Source: an uncultured Clostridia bacterium
GTDB lineage: Bacteria > Bacillota > Clostridia > UBA1381 > UBA9506
Direction: 5' to 3'
Assembly: GCA_934438075.1 (NCBI GenBank)
Contig: CAKSBF010000016.1
Location: forward strand, 1 to 46,602
Length of the DNA: 46,602 nt
Part shown: positions 1 through 7,427 of the stretch, one piece after another
Position numbering within the stretch: the first letter of the stretch is position 1
Layout of the letters: each line of letters begins with the position of its first letter
Position numbers and translations under genes: made by a program
The notes under the pieces: generated by a model
Databases searched by the model: none
Seen by the model: the letters and a program-made list of their open reading frames with translations, nothing else
What the model was told of the DNA's origin: nothing

Positions 1-72
1 AGCGGAAGACGAGATTCGAACTCGCGACGTTCACCTTGGCAAGGTGACGCTCTACCACTGAGCCACTCCCGC
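1..72 (-). tRNA. tRNA-Gly (GCC), 3' end at window edge
   Basis: On the minus strand the sequence folds as a complete cloverleaf: acceptor GCGGGAG pairs with CTTCCGC, the anticodon loop reads CTTGCCAAG so the anticodon is GCC (Gly), and the T arm carries GTTCGAATC. The discriminator base falls on position 1, so any encoded CCA lies outside the window. It is the last of four tandem tRNAs in this cluster as transcribed. Confidence 0.95.
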
Positions 73-141
73 AAATTAACTACTATATATGCCGACGTAC
101 ACCGTGTGTGATTCTACAGCCTTGCACCAAATCCAAAGAAT

Positions 142-217
142 TGGTGCCTCCGGGCGGAATCGAACCACCGACACGGGGATTTTCAGTCCCCTGCTCTACC
201 GACTGAGCTACAGAGGC
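142..217 (-). tRNA. tRNA-Phe (GAA)
   Basis: Minus-strand cloverleaf with acceptor GCCTCTG pairing with CGGAGGC, D arm AGCTCAGTCGGTAGAGC, anticodon loop CTGAAAA (anticodon GAA) and T arm GGTTCGATTCC. The discriminator A is followed by an encoded CCA. It lies four bases from tRNA-Asp, so the two are probably cut from one precursor. A spacer of about 70 bases without recognisable features separates it from tRNA-Gly. Confidence 0.96.
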
Positions 218-221
218 AAAT

Positions 222-298
222 TGGCGACCCGGAACGGGCTCGAACCGTCGACCTCCAGCGTGACAGGCTGGCATTCTAACCAACTGAACTACCGGGCC
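222..298 (-). tRNA. tRNA-Asp (GTC)
   Basis: Minus-strand cloverleaf: acceptor GGCCCGG pairs with CCGGGTC (one G-U), anticodon loop CTGTCAC gives anticodon GTC (Asp), T arm GGTTCGAGCC, discriminator G and encoded CCA. Second gene of the tRNA cluster after tRNA-Val. Confidence 0.96.
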
Positions 299-321
299 AA
301 TTACTTGTTAAGGTGATAAGG

Positions 322-397
322 TGGTGGGCACAACAGGGCTCGAACCTGTGACCCTCTGCTTGTAAGGCAGATGCTCTCCCAGCTGAGCTATGCGCCC
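322..397 (-). tRNA. tRNA-Val (TAC)
   Basis: Minus-strand cloverleaf: acceptor GGGCGCA pairs with TGTGCCC, anticodon loop CTTACAA gives anticodon TAC (Val), T arm GGTTCGAGCC, discriminator A and encoded CCA. It is the first gene of the cluster, about 27 bases downstream of the expected transcription start. Confidence 0.96.
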
Positions 398-430
398 CTC
401 TTGATCACCTGTCGTTCAGCGACAAATAGT

Positions 431-459
431 ATTATACACGAATCCCCCCTCATTGTCAA
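431..459 (-). promoter_or_regulatory. Consensus promoter of the tRNA cluster
   Basis: On the minus strand TTGACA (454-459) and TATAAT (431-436) are separated by exactly 17 bp, a perfect sigma-A promoter, with the start expected near 424. A perfect match is typical of stable-RNA operons. The remaining stretch to the end of hslO (460-633) is very A/T rich and holds nothing else I recognise. Confidence 0.9.
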
Positions 460-633
460 GGATTTTTTTCATTTTTTTTGAATTTTTTTCATTTTTTCCT
501 TTCATTTTCAAAAGAATGTGTCAACCATGCGGTTTATCGGCAACTTCATTTTTTATTTTTTTCACCGTCACATAGTATTGAGAACCAAAAAATAGAAAAA
601 AATCAAAAAATATTTTTTAAATGTCTCTGCTGT

Positions 634-1515
634 TTATTTGTTGCTGCTCTCCTTCAGCAATTGTTCCAATTCCTTTTTATCTAAGGAATATATCTTCGGA
701 CAAAACTGGCAAGTCAATTCAGCCTTGCCATCTGTATCAATAATGTTTTGCAACTCATCCCGCCCCAAACTGATCAGTGCGCGTTTAATTTTATCCATAT
801 TGCAATCACAACGATACTCATACTCTGCTCCATCCAAAAACTGCACAGTAAAACCGTCCATTATTTTTCTCACAATATCTTCCGCACTCATGCCGTTGTC
901 CATCATATAGGTCACCGACTCCAATGCGGCGACATTTTTTTCCATGCGCTGTATATCTTCCTCCATTGCGGCAGGCATCATTTGAATCATAAATCCGCCG
1001 GCACATTTTGCACTGTAATCACGGTCAACCAAAACACCGAGTCCTACTGCCGTTGGTGTTTGCTCCGACTTTGCAAAATAATAGGTAAAATCCTCCGCTA
1101 TTTCACCCGTAACCAAAGGAACTTGCCCTACATAAGGTTCCTTCATTCCCAAATCCTTTGACACACTCAGCATCCCTTTTCCAACGGCTCCGGCAACATC
1201 CAGCTTACCGTTTGATTTTTTCGGTAAATGAGCCGTTGGGTTTTGTACATAACCTTTTACCATACCTGCACCGTCTGCCACCGCCAAAATCGTTCCCAAC
1301 AGACCGTCACCTTTTATCATAAGCGTTACACTGTTATCCGGTTCCTTCAGCTGACACCCCATAATCGCCGCCATTGCAAGCACCCTGCCTAATGCGGCCG
1401 TTGCCGTAGGCGTAGTATGGTGAATCTTCTGCGCCTCACATACAATATCCGTTGCGTCCACAAACGTAACACGCACCGCTCCCCATTCATCTATTGCACG
1501 AATTATTTTTCCCAT
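634..1515 (-). CDS. hslO: Hsp33 redox-regulated holdase chaperone
   Basis: A 293-residue protein matching the Hsp33 family along its length. Hsp33 is a cytosolic ATP-independent holdase activated by oxidation, which protects unfolding proteins during oxidative and heat stress. The C-terminal zinc/redox switch is visible as a CDC pair followed by a CQFC motif about 30 residues later (CxC...CxxC), after which the protein ends in an acidic/lysine helix. The N-terminal start MGKIIRAIDEWGAVRVTFVDATD is typical. The ATG at 1515 is preceded by an AGGAAAGGAAA purine-rich RBS. It is a single gene downstream of the csp terminator; I could not identify a convincing promoter between 1516 and 1576. Confidence 0.96.
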   Translation of the reverse strand: MGKIIRAIDEWGAVRVTFVDATDIVCEAQKIHHTTPTATAALGRVLAMAAIMGCQLKEPDNSVTLMIKGDGLLGTILAVADGAGMVKGYVQNPTAHLPKKSNGKLDVAGAVGKGMLSVSKDLGMKEPYVGQVPLVTGEIAEDFTYYFAKSEQTPTAVGLGVLVDRDYSAKCAGGFMIQMMPAAMEEDIQRMEKNVAALESVTYMMDNGMSAEDIVRKIMDGFTVQFLDGAEYEYRCDCNMDKIKRALISLGRDELQNIIDTDGKAELTCQFCPKIYSLDKKELEQLLKESSNK

Positions 1516-1576
1516 TTTTCTTTTCCTTTCCTATATTTTAAGTCCATATGCATTTGATACAGGCCCGTAAAACTGC

Positions 1577-1612
1577 AAAAAACCCTATCCGCCGGACGGC
1601 ACATAGGGTTTT
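1577..1612 (-). terminator. Intrinsic terminator after the cold-shock gene
   Basis: AAAACCCTAT and ATAGGGTTTTTT form a 10-bp stem around a 14-base loop, with a T run on the minus strand. It lies about 60 bases past the csp stop codon and insulates hslO. The stem is flanked by A/T on both sides, so it could work in either direction. Confidence 0.85.
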
Positions 1613-1669
1613 GCTCTGTTCATCAATCAAACATCATTGCAAGCTATATATTATCAGCTAATATAAATC

Positions 1670-1870
1670 TTACACTCTTTCTACATTAGCTGCCTGCGGG
1701 CCTTTTGCTCCCTCAACAACTTCAAACTGAACTTCCATACCCTCGTCCAGAGTCTTGTAGCCGTCCATGTTAATTGCGGAAAAATGTACAAATACATCTG
1801 TTCCGTCGCTGGATTCGATAAAACCAAATCCCTTTTCTGCGTTGAACCATTTTACTTTTCCTGTTTGCAT
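1670..1870 (-). CDS. Cold-shock protein, CspA family
   Basis: A 66-residue single cold-shock domain protein, the normal length for the family. It binds single-stranded RNA/DNA and acts as an RNA chaperone in the cytosol. Both nucleic-acid motifs are present: RNP1 KGFGFIE and RNP2 VFVHF, within the family pattern TGKVKWFNAEKGFGFI. An in-frame open stretch runs upstream to 2080 and into the 3' end of ruvB, but the ATG at 1870 has an AGGAGG site ten bases upstream and matches family length, so it is the start. The gene has its own promoter and terminator and is monocistronic. Paralogue type (cspA/B/C/D) cannot be assigned. Confidence 0.96.
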   Translation of the reverse strand: MQTGKVKWFNAEKGFGFIESSDGTDVFVHFSAINMDGYKTLDEGMEVQFEVVEGAKGPQAANVERV

Positions 1871-1920
1871 GAAAAAAATGCCTCCTAAAAATAATACTTT
1901 ATACGCGACAAGTTTCGACA

Positions 1921-1981
1921 AGCGCGCCGAATCCATTCTTCGCGCTAGATATACTCTAACACAGTTAAGATGAGAAGTCAA
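1921..1981 (-). promoter_or_regulatory. csp promoter and 5' leader hairpin
   Basis: Minus-strand TTGACT (1976-1981) and TAGAGT (1953-1958) are 17 bp apart, placing the transcript start near 1946. The first bases of the message form a hairpin: AGCGCG (1941-1946) pairs with CGCGCT (1921-1926). The leader is about 75 nt. Long structured leaders are typical of cold-inducible csp messages, but thermosensing here is inference. Confidence 0.7.
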
Positions 1982-2033
1982 CCCTTTTTTCCGCTTTTGA
2001 ATAACTTTTTTGTAAAAAAATGGATATTCCAAA

Positions 2034-3071
2034 TCAAATACTGAGCTGCTCCCCTGAAAAGGCAATACCGAAATGCTCATATGCTTTTGCCGTTGCCATT
2101 CTTCCGCGCGGCGTGCGGTTTAAAAAACCCAACTGTAAAAGATAAGGCTCATAAACATCTTCAATAGTATTGGGATCCTCACCTATAGATGCCGCCAAGG
2201 TATCCAAGCCAACCGGTCCACCGCCGAAATTCTGAATAATAAACAGCATCATCTTTCGGTCAATCATATCTAAGCCTATCGGGTCAATTTCCATCATAGA
2301 AAGCGCCAAATCTGCCATCTCACGTGTTACCACACCGTTGCCTTTTACCTGCGCAAAGTCCCGCACACGTTTCAGCAAACGGTTTGCAATACGCGGTGTT
2401 CCACGCGAACGGCGCGCCACCTCCATGGAACCATCCGGCTCGATTGTAGTCCCTAAAATGTCCGCAGACCGCGACACAATCATATCCAACTCCTGCGGCG
2501 TATACAATTCCAATCGGTTAATCACACCAAATCGGTCGCGCAACGGCGCAGTTAAAAGTCCTGTCCTTGTTGTCGCGCCGATCAAAGTGAACTTTGGTAA
2601 ATCCAACCGCACCGAATGGGCACCGGGGCCTTTTCCCAAAATAATATCCAAGGAATAATCCTCCATAGCAGGATATAAAATTTCCTCCACACTGCGACTC
2701 AGCCGATGAATTTCATCAATAAAAAGGATATCATTCGGAGATAAACTGGTTAAAAGCGCTGCCAAATCGCCTGCTTTTTCAATGGCAGGACCGGAGGTCA
2801 CCCGAATATTTACACCCATCTCGTTAGCTATAATTCCAGCCAGGGTCGTCTTGCCAAGTCCCGGAGGACCGTAAAGTAATACATGGTCAAGCGGTTCGCC
2901 TCTGCCCTTCGCCGCACCGATAAAAATGCGCATATTCTCCTTAACTTTCTCCTGCCCAATATATTCTGACAGTTTTTTCGGTCGCAGACTATATTCAATC
3001 TCCGAATCCTCTCCCAATGTCCGCGAGGAAACAATCCGCTCTTCGGAGGTAAAATTTTCTTCAATTGCCAT
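2034..3071 (-). CDS. ruvB: Holliday-junction branch-migration ATPase RuvB
   Basis: A 345-residue AAA+ motor that forms hexameric rings on DNA and drives branch migration with RuvA during recombinational repair. Walker A GPPGLGKTT lies around residue 69, Walker B DEIHRL around 118, sensor 1 GATTRTG around 165, and a C-terminal winged helix ends with PRGR. Length is normal. It is the last gene of a ruvC-ruvA-ruvB operon, 38 bases after ruvA. The N-terminus matches the family apart from a short acidic extension. No LexA-type box is seen upstream of the operon. Confidence 0.98.
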   Translation of the reverse strand: MAIEENFTSEERIVSSRTLGEDSEIEYSLRPKKLSEYIGQEKVKENMRIFIGAAKGRGEPLDHVLLYGPPGLGKTTLAGIIANEMGVNIRVTSGPAIEKAGDLAALLTSLSPNDILFIDEIHRLSRSVEEILYPAMEDYSLDIILGKGPGAHSVRLDLPKFTLIGATTRTGLLTAPLRDRFGVINRLELYTPQELDMIVSRSADILGTTIEPDGSMEVARRSRGTPRIANRLLKRVRDFAQVKGNGVVTREMADLALSMMEIDPIGLDMIDRKMMLFIIQNFGGGPVGLDTLAASIGEDPNTIEDVYEPYLLQLGFLNRTPRGRMATAKAYEHFGIAFSGEQLSI

Positions 3072-3109
3072 TTCCGCACCTTCTTTATCTTAGTTACTTC
3101 ATAAAAATT

Positions 3110-3712
3110 TTATTGTTTTGCAAGCAGCAGCAAAGCTTTTTTAATGGTTTCCTCTGTCGAAAGTCCTTCGCCCGCCGCTGCGACGGCACGCATTGCCTCA
3201 CCCTGCGAATATCCGAGAACTATCAGAGCCTCCAATGCCTCACTGCCGCCGGAGGATACCGCAGAATAATCAAAGCCTCCGCCTGCCGCACCGCCATTTT
3301 CCAGCAAATCTGTATTTTTCATTTTGTCCTTCAGTTCCAGCACAATTTTTTGCGCCAACTTCGGCCCCACTCCCTGCGCCTTGGTGATAGACTTATAATC
3401 ATCCGTCACTACCGCAAGCGCAAGTTGTGCCGGAGACATGGCAGACAGCACAGCAAGCCCCGCTTTTGGACCCGCACCGGAAACTGAAAGAATCATTTTA
3501 AAAGTCGAAAGTTCTTCACGGCTTAAAAAGCCGTATAAGTCCATAACTCCCTCCGCAACGCGCAGAAAAGTATGAATTTTCACCTGCTGACCTGCAGAAA
3601 TCTTTCCTAAATTAGCCGGTGACATATAAACCCGAAAACCGATCCCTCCCGTATCAACCACAGCAGAGTTTTCATCAATATATTCTACCAATCCTCTTAC
3701 CATTGCTATCAT
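3110..3712 (-). CDS. ruvA: Holliday-junction binding protein RuvA
   Basis: A 200-residue protein with the RuvA architecture: an N-terminal OB fold (MVRGLVEYIDENSAVVDTGGIGF), a central helix-hairpin-helix region (ILSVSGAGPKAGLAVL and ITKAQGVGPKLAQKIVLELK), and a C-terminal three-helix domain that contacts RuvB. It binds four-way junctions as a tetramer. The open frame extends nine codons further upstream, but ATG 3712 has GGAGGAAA seven bases upstream and begins like family members (MIAMVRG), so it is preferred. It starts 23 bases after the ruvC stop codon. Confidence 0.97.
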   Translation of the reverse strand: MIAMVRGLVEYIDENSAVVDTGGIGFRVYMSPANLGKISAGQQVKIHTFLRVAEGVMDLYGFLSREELSTFKMILSVSGAGPKAGLAVLSAMSPAQLALAVVTDDYKSITKAQGVGPKLAQKIVLELKDKMKNTDLLENGGAAGGGFDYSAVSSGGSEALEALIVLGYSQGEAMRAVAAAGEGLSTEETIKKALLLLAKQ

Positions 3713-3735
3713 AAAAGTTTCCTCCCCGTTCCTTA

Positions 3736-4236
3736 TCAAACACTTTCTTCGCGCACCAGCTTTTGATAGCGCGCATTATGTGCATGGCAGATAGCCACCG
3801 CCAACGCATCTGCCACATCATCCGGTTTCGGCACAGACTCCAGATTTAAAAGCTGCGTCACCATGCGCTGCACCTGCGCCTTGTCCGCCCTGCCATATCC
3901 GCAGACTGCCTGTTTCACTTGCAGCGGTGTATATTCAAAAATCGGAACATTTTGAACGGATGCTGCAAGTACGCAAACCCCTCTGCCATGCGCAACGCTG
4001 ATTGCGGTTTTCACATTTGTATTAAAAAACAGTTCCTCCACCGCAAACGCATCCGGATGAAAACGTTCTATTAATATATGTATACTTTCATAAATATCAC
4101 GCAGGCGGTCGGAAAGCTTCATACCCGCCTCTGTCGTTACTGCGCCATAACTGATAACGTGAAAACGGTTCCCCGTATATTCTACCACACCATAACCTAC
4201 AATGGCAATACCGGGGTCTATGCCCAAAATAATCAT
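3736..4236 (-). CDS. ruvC: Holliday-junction resolvase RuvC
   Basis: A 166-residue endonuclease that cuts four-way junctions symmetrically, first gene of the ruvCAB operon. The four catalytic carboxylates of the RNase H-like fold are visible: D7 (in ILGIDPG), E67 or E68 (AVEELFF), D140 and D143 (KPDDVADALA). The frame stays open 21 codons upstream, but ATG 4236 is preceded by an AAGGAAGG site and gives the standard N-terminus. The divergent region to argG (4237-4465) must contain its promoter, which I could not pin down. Confidence 0.97.
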   Translation of the reverse strand: MIILGIDPGIAIVGYGVVEYTGNRFHVISYGAVTTEAGMKLSDRLRDIYESIHILIERFHPDAFAVEELFFNTNVKTAISVAHGRGVCVLAASVQNVPIFEYTPLQVKQAVCGYGRADKAQVQRMVTQLLNLESVPKPDDVADALAVAICHAHNARYQKLVREESV

Positions 4237-4338
4237 TTTTTCCTTCCTTTCCGCAAAGCGAATGTATAAATATACAAAACATTTCCAAAAATATTGCATA
4301 ATTTATGCATATTTTTTCATTATTTTCTGAAAAAAGGC

Positions 4339-4367
4339 TTGATTTTTTTCATTTTATACAGTATAAT
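4339..4367 (+). promoter_or_regulatory. argG promoter
   Basis: TTGATT (4339-4344) and TATAAT (4362-4367) with 17-bp spacing; start expected near 4374, leaving a ~90-nt leader before argG. An ArgR operator lies immediately downstream. Confidence 0.85.
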
Positions 4368-4378
4368 GAATAATCGAA

Positions 4379-4398
4379 CAATGAATTTTTATTCATCT
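4379..4398 (+). promoter_or_regulatory. ARG box (ArgR/AhrC operator)
   Basis: The palindrome TGAATTTTTATTCA exactly matches the core of the known arginine-repressor operator (TGNATWWWWATNCA). It covers about +6 to +24 of the argG transcript, where ArgR-arginine would block RNA polymerase. A weaker related sequence, TGTATAAAAAATTATA, lies about 30 bases further on and could be a second half of the tandem ARG box usual for ArgR hexamers. No argR gene is in the window. Confidence 0.75.
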
Positions 4399-4465
4399 CA
4401 TGTTCAACATATTTTTGTATAAAAAATTATAAGTATATTTTATCACGTTTTAGGAGGAATTGCAA

Positions 4466-5686
4466 ATGGCAAAAGAAAAAGTTGTTCTCGCCTATTCCGG
4501 CGGACTGGACACATCTATTATTATCCCGTGGCTGAAAGAAAATTATGATTATGAGGTTATTGCCGTTGCAGCTGACGTAGGACAGGGCAAGGAACTGGAC
4601 GGTCTTGAAGAAAAAGCACTGAAAACCGGCGCGAGCAAGCTGTATATTGAGGATTTAACCGAAGAATTTGTTACCGATTATATTTACCCGGCTGTACAGG
4701 CACACGCCGTATATGAAGGAAAATATTTGCTCGGCACTTCATTGGCACGCGCACCGATTGCGAAAAGACTGGTAGAGATTGCTGAAAAGGAAGGGGCTGT
4801 TGCCATCTGCCACGGCTGTACGGGCAAAGGAAATGACCAGGTTCGTTTTGAATTGGGCATTAAAGCTCTTGCACCTCAGATGAAAATTATTGCACCTTGG
4901 CGTATCTGGGATATTAAATCCAGGGAAGAAGAGATTGATTACGCTGTCGCACGCGGCATTCCCGTACCGGTTACCAAAGAAGATAACTATTCTATGGACC
5001 GCAACTTATGGCATCTGTCTCATGAAGGTATGGATTTGGAAGATCCTTGGAACGAACCGCAGTATGACAAAATTCTGAAATTGATGACTACCCCGGAAAA
5101 GGCTCCTGACAAGCCAACCTATGTAGAGATTGAATTTGTAAAAGGTATTCCGACCAAAATTAACGGCAAAGAATACGCTCCTGTCGCATTAATTACCGAA
5201 TTAAACCGCCTCGCCGGCGAAAATGGTGTCGGTATTGCCGACATGGTAGAAAATCGTTTGGTTGGCATGAAGTCCCGCGGTGTGTATGAAACCCCGGGCG
5301 GCACTCTGCTTTATGCTGCACACAAGGAGTTAGAATATCTTACCTTAGACAGCGATACCATGCATTATAAAGAACTGATTTCCAACAAATTTGCCGAACT
5401 GGTTTACAACGGCAAATGGTTTACCAAATTACGGGAGTCGCTCTCCGCATTTATCACAGAAACACAGGACACCGTTACCGGTACAGTGAAACTGAAGCTG
5501 TATAAAGGCAACGTTATTCCCGCCGGCTGCAAATCACCATACTCACTCTATGATGAAGACATCGCAACCTTCTCAGAGGATGAGGTATATAACCAGAAAG
5601 ATTCCGAAGGTTTCATTAACTTGTTTGGTCTGCCGATTAAGGTTCGTGCAACTATGAAAAAGAAAAACGGCGAAAAATTGTATTAA
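4466..5686 (+). CDS. argG: Argininosuccinate synthase
   Basis: A 406-residue cytosolic enzyme joining citrulline and aspartate with ATP to give argininosuccinate, the penultimate step of arginine synthesis. The N-terminal ATP pyrophosphatase P-loop is AYSGGLDTS, followed by the family blocks GTSLARAPIAK and CHGCTGKGNDQVRFE, and C-terminal SRGVYETPGGTLLYAAH. An in-frame TTG two codons earlier is possible, but ATG 4466 has AGGAGG eight bases upstream. It stands alone on the plus strand between minus-strand genes, with its own promoter, ARG box and terminator. argH is not adjacent. Confidence 0.98.
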   Translation: MAKEKVVLAYSGGLDTSIIIPWLKENYDYEVIAVAADVGQGKELDGLEEKALKTGASKLYIEDLTEEFVTDYIYPAVQAHAVYEGKYLLGTSLARAPIAKRLVEIAEKEGAVAICHGCTGKGNDQVRFELGIKALAPQMKIIAPWRIWDIKSREEEIDYAVARGIPVPVTKEDNYSMDRNLWHLSHEGMDLEDPWNEPQYDKILKLMTTPEKAPDKPTYVEIEFVKGIPTKINGKEYAPVALITELNRLAGENGVGIADMVENRLVGMKSRGVYETPGGTLLYAAHKELEYLTLDSDTMHYKELISNKFAELVYNGKWFTKLRESLSAFITETQDTVTGTVKLKLYKGNVIPAGCKSPYSLYDEDIATFSEDEVYNQKDSEGFINLFGLPIKVRATMKKKNGEKLY

Positions 5687-5702
5687 GAGATAATTAAAAG
5701 AT

Positions 5703-5753
5703 AAAACCCCTGCTGCAGATACTCAAAAAATATCCACAGCAGGGGTTTATTGT
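5703..5753. terminator. Bidirectional terminator between argG and mgtE
   Basis: AAAACCCCTGCTG (5703-5715) pairs with CAGCAGGGGTTT (5737-5748), a 12-bp stem with A and T runs on both flanks. It sits between two convergent genes and can end both transcripts. Confidence 0.9.
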
Positions 5754-5774
5754 TTAAATAATGAAAATCAATAA

Positions 5775-7151
5775 TCAGAAGCCCAATATTTTAATTAATA
5801 CCAAGCCTGAAATTCCGTAATAGGTAACCACCGCAACCAAATCATTAATCGTAGTTATTAACGGTCCGGAGGCGACCGCCGGGTCAACCTTTAATTTATG
5901 GAACAGCATCGGCACCAACGTTCCAACCATTCCGGAAATCAGCATAGCAACCGCAAGGGAAATACCTACGCATCCCGAAACTGCAAAGGCATAGAAAATA
6001 GATGCCTTTTTTGCCACAATAACATAAATCCCGATACAAGCAAAGGAGAAGAGCCCCAAAATAATGCCATTGGTTAAGCTGACGCGCATTTCTTTCAGTA
6101 CAAATTTTATTTTTTGTCTTGCCGATATATTTTCATCCATCAAAACACGGATCGTAACAGCCAAAGACTGTGTCCCAACATTTCCCGCCATATCCAAAAT
6201 CAAAGACTGAAAGCACACCAAGAGCGCGATCTCTGACACCACATGTTCAAAGGCACCGACCACCGATGAAACACCCAAGCCAAGAAACAGTAAAAGAATT
6301 AACCATGGCATTCTTTTTTTCATACTCTCCGGCAGACTCTCATTTAAATCTTCCTCTGCAGTCAAGCCGGCCAGTTTTGCGTAGTCATCCGACATTTCGT
6401 CATCGACCGCTTCGACAATATCCGCTGATGTAATAACACCGATAATCTTATTTTTATCATCTAAAACAGGAATAGAGTCTTCTTCATAATCCTTCAGCCG
6501 CTCAATACAATCCGCAACCTTCTCTGTCGCCATCAGATATGGATATGAGGTACTGATGATATCTTCCAGATCAATATAGTCGCGCGACACAATCAAGTCT
6601 TTTAAATCAATCGCGCCGTAATAGCCTCCATCCTTTTCTTCTACATAAATGGTGTTAATATTATCATTTTCTTCTGCCTCGGCAATCAGCGTACGCATTG
6701 CCTGCTTAATCGTGCTGCCGCGCTGCACGGAAATAAAGTTGGTGGTCATTCGGCTTCCGATTTCGTCCTCGTCATAAGAATAAATCAAGCGGACATCCTT
6801 TTCCGCCTCATCCTCCATCCGGGAAATCAGATCTTCTCTCTCTTCCTCCGAAACATCCTCCAGGATGTCAACCGCATCATCGGCATCCATCAATTCCAAA
6901 ATATCCGCGGCTTTTTCCGCACCTAATTCATCAAAATATTCTGCTGCACTGTCTAAATATGCAAAAATATCAGCCAACCGCTGCGAATCCAACGCAAGAT
7001 ACAGACGTTGCCTTTCTTCCGGCTCCAGTGTTTCCACCGTTTTGGCAATGTCATTATCGTGATAGCCCTCCAGCATTCGACACAGTTGCTCGTTTGAAGT
7101 GCTTTCCGCTATAATTTGCTTAATTTCCGCTACCATTTTATTTTCGTTCAT
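5775..7151 (-). CDS. mgtE: Magnesium transporter MgtE
   Basis: A 458-residue inner-membrane Mg2+ channel/transporter. Order of domains: acidic superhelical N domain (about 1-130), two CBS domains (about 135-255), then five membrane helices (about 285-458). Pore signatures are present (GNVGTQSLAV and VDPAVASGPLITTINDL, retaining the pore aspartate). In this family Mg2+ bound to the N/CBS domains closes the channel. The frame is open upstream, but ATG 7151 is preceded by GGGAGGG and gives the normal length. Expression is probably controlled by the attenuator leader directly upstream, so both gene and protein may sense Mg2+. Confidence 0.97.
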   Translation of the reverse strand: MNENKMVAEIKQIIAESTSNEQLCRMLEGYHDNDIAKTVETLEPEERQRLYLALDSQRLADIFAYLDSAAEYFDELGAEKAADILELMDADDAVDILEDVSEEEREDLISRMEDEAEKDVRLIYSYDEDEIGSRMTTNFISVQRGSTIKQAMRTLIAEAEENDNINTIYVEEKDGGYYGAIDLKDLIVSRDYIDLEDIISTSYPYLMATEKVADCIERLKDYEEDSIPVLDDKNKIIGVITSADIVEAVDDEMSDDYAKLAGLTAEEDLNESLPESMKKRMPWLILLLFLGLGVSSVVGAFEHVVSEIALLVCFQSLILDMAGNVGTQSLAVTIRVLMDENISARQKIKFVLKEMRVSLTNGIILGLFSFACIGIYVIVAKKASIFYAFAVSGCVGISLAVAMLISGMVGTLVPMLFHKLKVDPAVASGPLITTINDLVAVVTYYGISGLVLIKILGF

Positions 7152-7183
7152 GTTTTGCCCTCCCTTTCCAAAATTCAGACAAT

Positions 7184-7212
7184 AAAAAAAGCCATCCTTT
7201 TCCGGTGATGGC
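7184..7212 (-). terminator. Attenuator terminator in the mgtE leader
   Basis: On the minus strand GCCATC and GATGGC form a hairpin around a 10-base loop, followed directly by seven T. It lies after a consensus promoter and before the mgtE RBS, so it must be bypassed for mgtE to be transcribed. This is the arrangement of a riboswitch or leader-peptide attenuator. Confidence 0.8.
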
Positions 7213-7232
7213 AAACCACGAACCCTTATGCA

Positions 7233-7352
7233 CTACATTGACACAAGAAAAACAAGCCCATAACGCAGGCGCCGCAAGGACGCACACGAATCGGCTGTCC
7301 GGTTGTCCGATTTCCCAACACCGCAACGCTTGCAACTATCGCCGCTGTCCAT
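7233..7352 (-). CDS. Leader peptide ORF upstream of mgtE
   Basis: A 39-codon ORF inside the mgtE leader, starting ATG at 7352 with AAAGGGG seven bases upstream and ending TAG 21 bases before the attenuator hairpin. The peptide starts MDSGDSCKRCGVGKSD, has a basic middle (LRRLRYG) and a hydrophobic end (LVFLVSM). The segment is clearly more G+C rich than the flanking intergenic DNA, suggesting constraint on peptide, RNA structure or both. An internal hairpin is possible (AATCGG pairing with CCGATT). By analogy with mgtL-type leader peptides, translation could control termination before mgtE, but there is no sequence similarity I recognise. It could instead be an aptamer with a fortuitous ORF. 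Confidence 0.5.
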   Translation of the reverse strand: MDSGDSCKRCGVGKSDNRTADSCASLRRLRYGLVFLVSM

Positions 7353-7398
7353 TGAAACACCCCTTTATTTATCAATTGTTTTTATAAAATCCCCCAAA

Positions 7399-7427
7399 AT
7401 TATAACATAACTTTCTTTTTTTGTCAA
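7399..7427 (-). promoter_or_regulatory. Consensus promoter of the mgtE leader
   Basis: Perfect minus-strand sigma-A promoter: TTGACA (7422-7427), 17 bp, TATAAT (7399-7404). Start expected near 7392, giving a ~240-nt leader before mgtE. A maximal promoter followed by a terminator implies that control is exerted after initiation. Confidence 0.88.

Noticed and set aside
83..316. Open frames of 66 and 75 codons across the tRNA cluster
   Set aside because: They run through tRNA genes and lack ribosome binding sites.
1516..1576. hslO promoter
   Set aside because: Only TAAAAT-like -10 sequences without a plausible -35 at normal spacing were found; not supportable.
1871..2080. N-terminal extension of the cold-shock protein to 136 residues
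   Set aside because: It crosses the promoter and the 3' end of ruvB, has no family similarity, and the internal ATG has an ideal RBS.
4237..4465. LexA/SOS box controlling ruvCAB
   Set aside because: CGAAC and GTTC pieces occur but not with the spacing of a CGAACNNNNGTTCG operator. The palindrome TGCATAATTTATGCA at 4295-4309 does not match it either.
5730..5738. ATATCCACA, 8/9 match to a DnaA box
   Set aside because: It is part of the argG-mgtE terminator stem and loop and stands alone; no cluster surrounds it.
7152..7392. M-box (ykoK) magnesium riboswitch upstream of mgtE
   Set aside because: The conserved M-box core sequences are not recognisable; the leader instead holds an ORF and a simple terminator.
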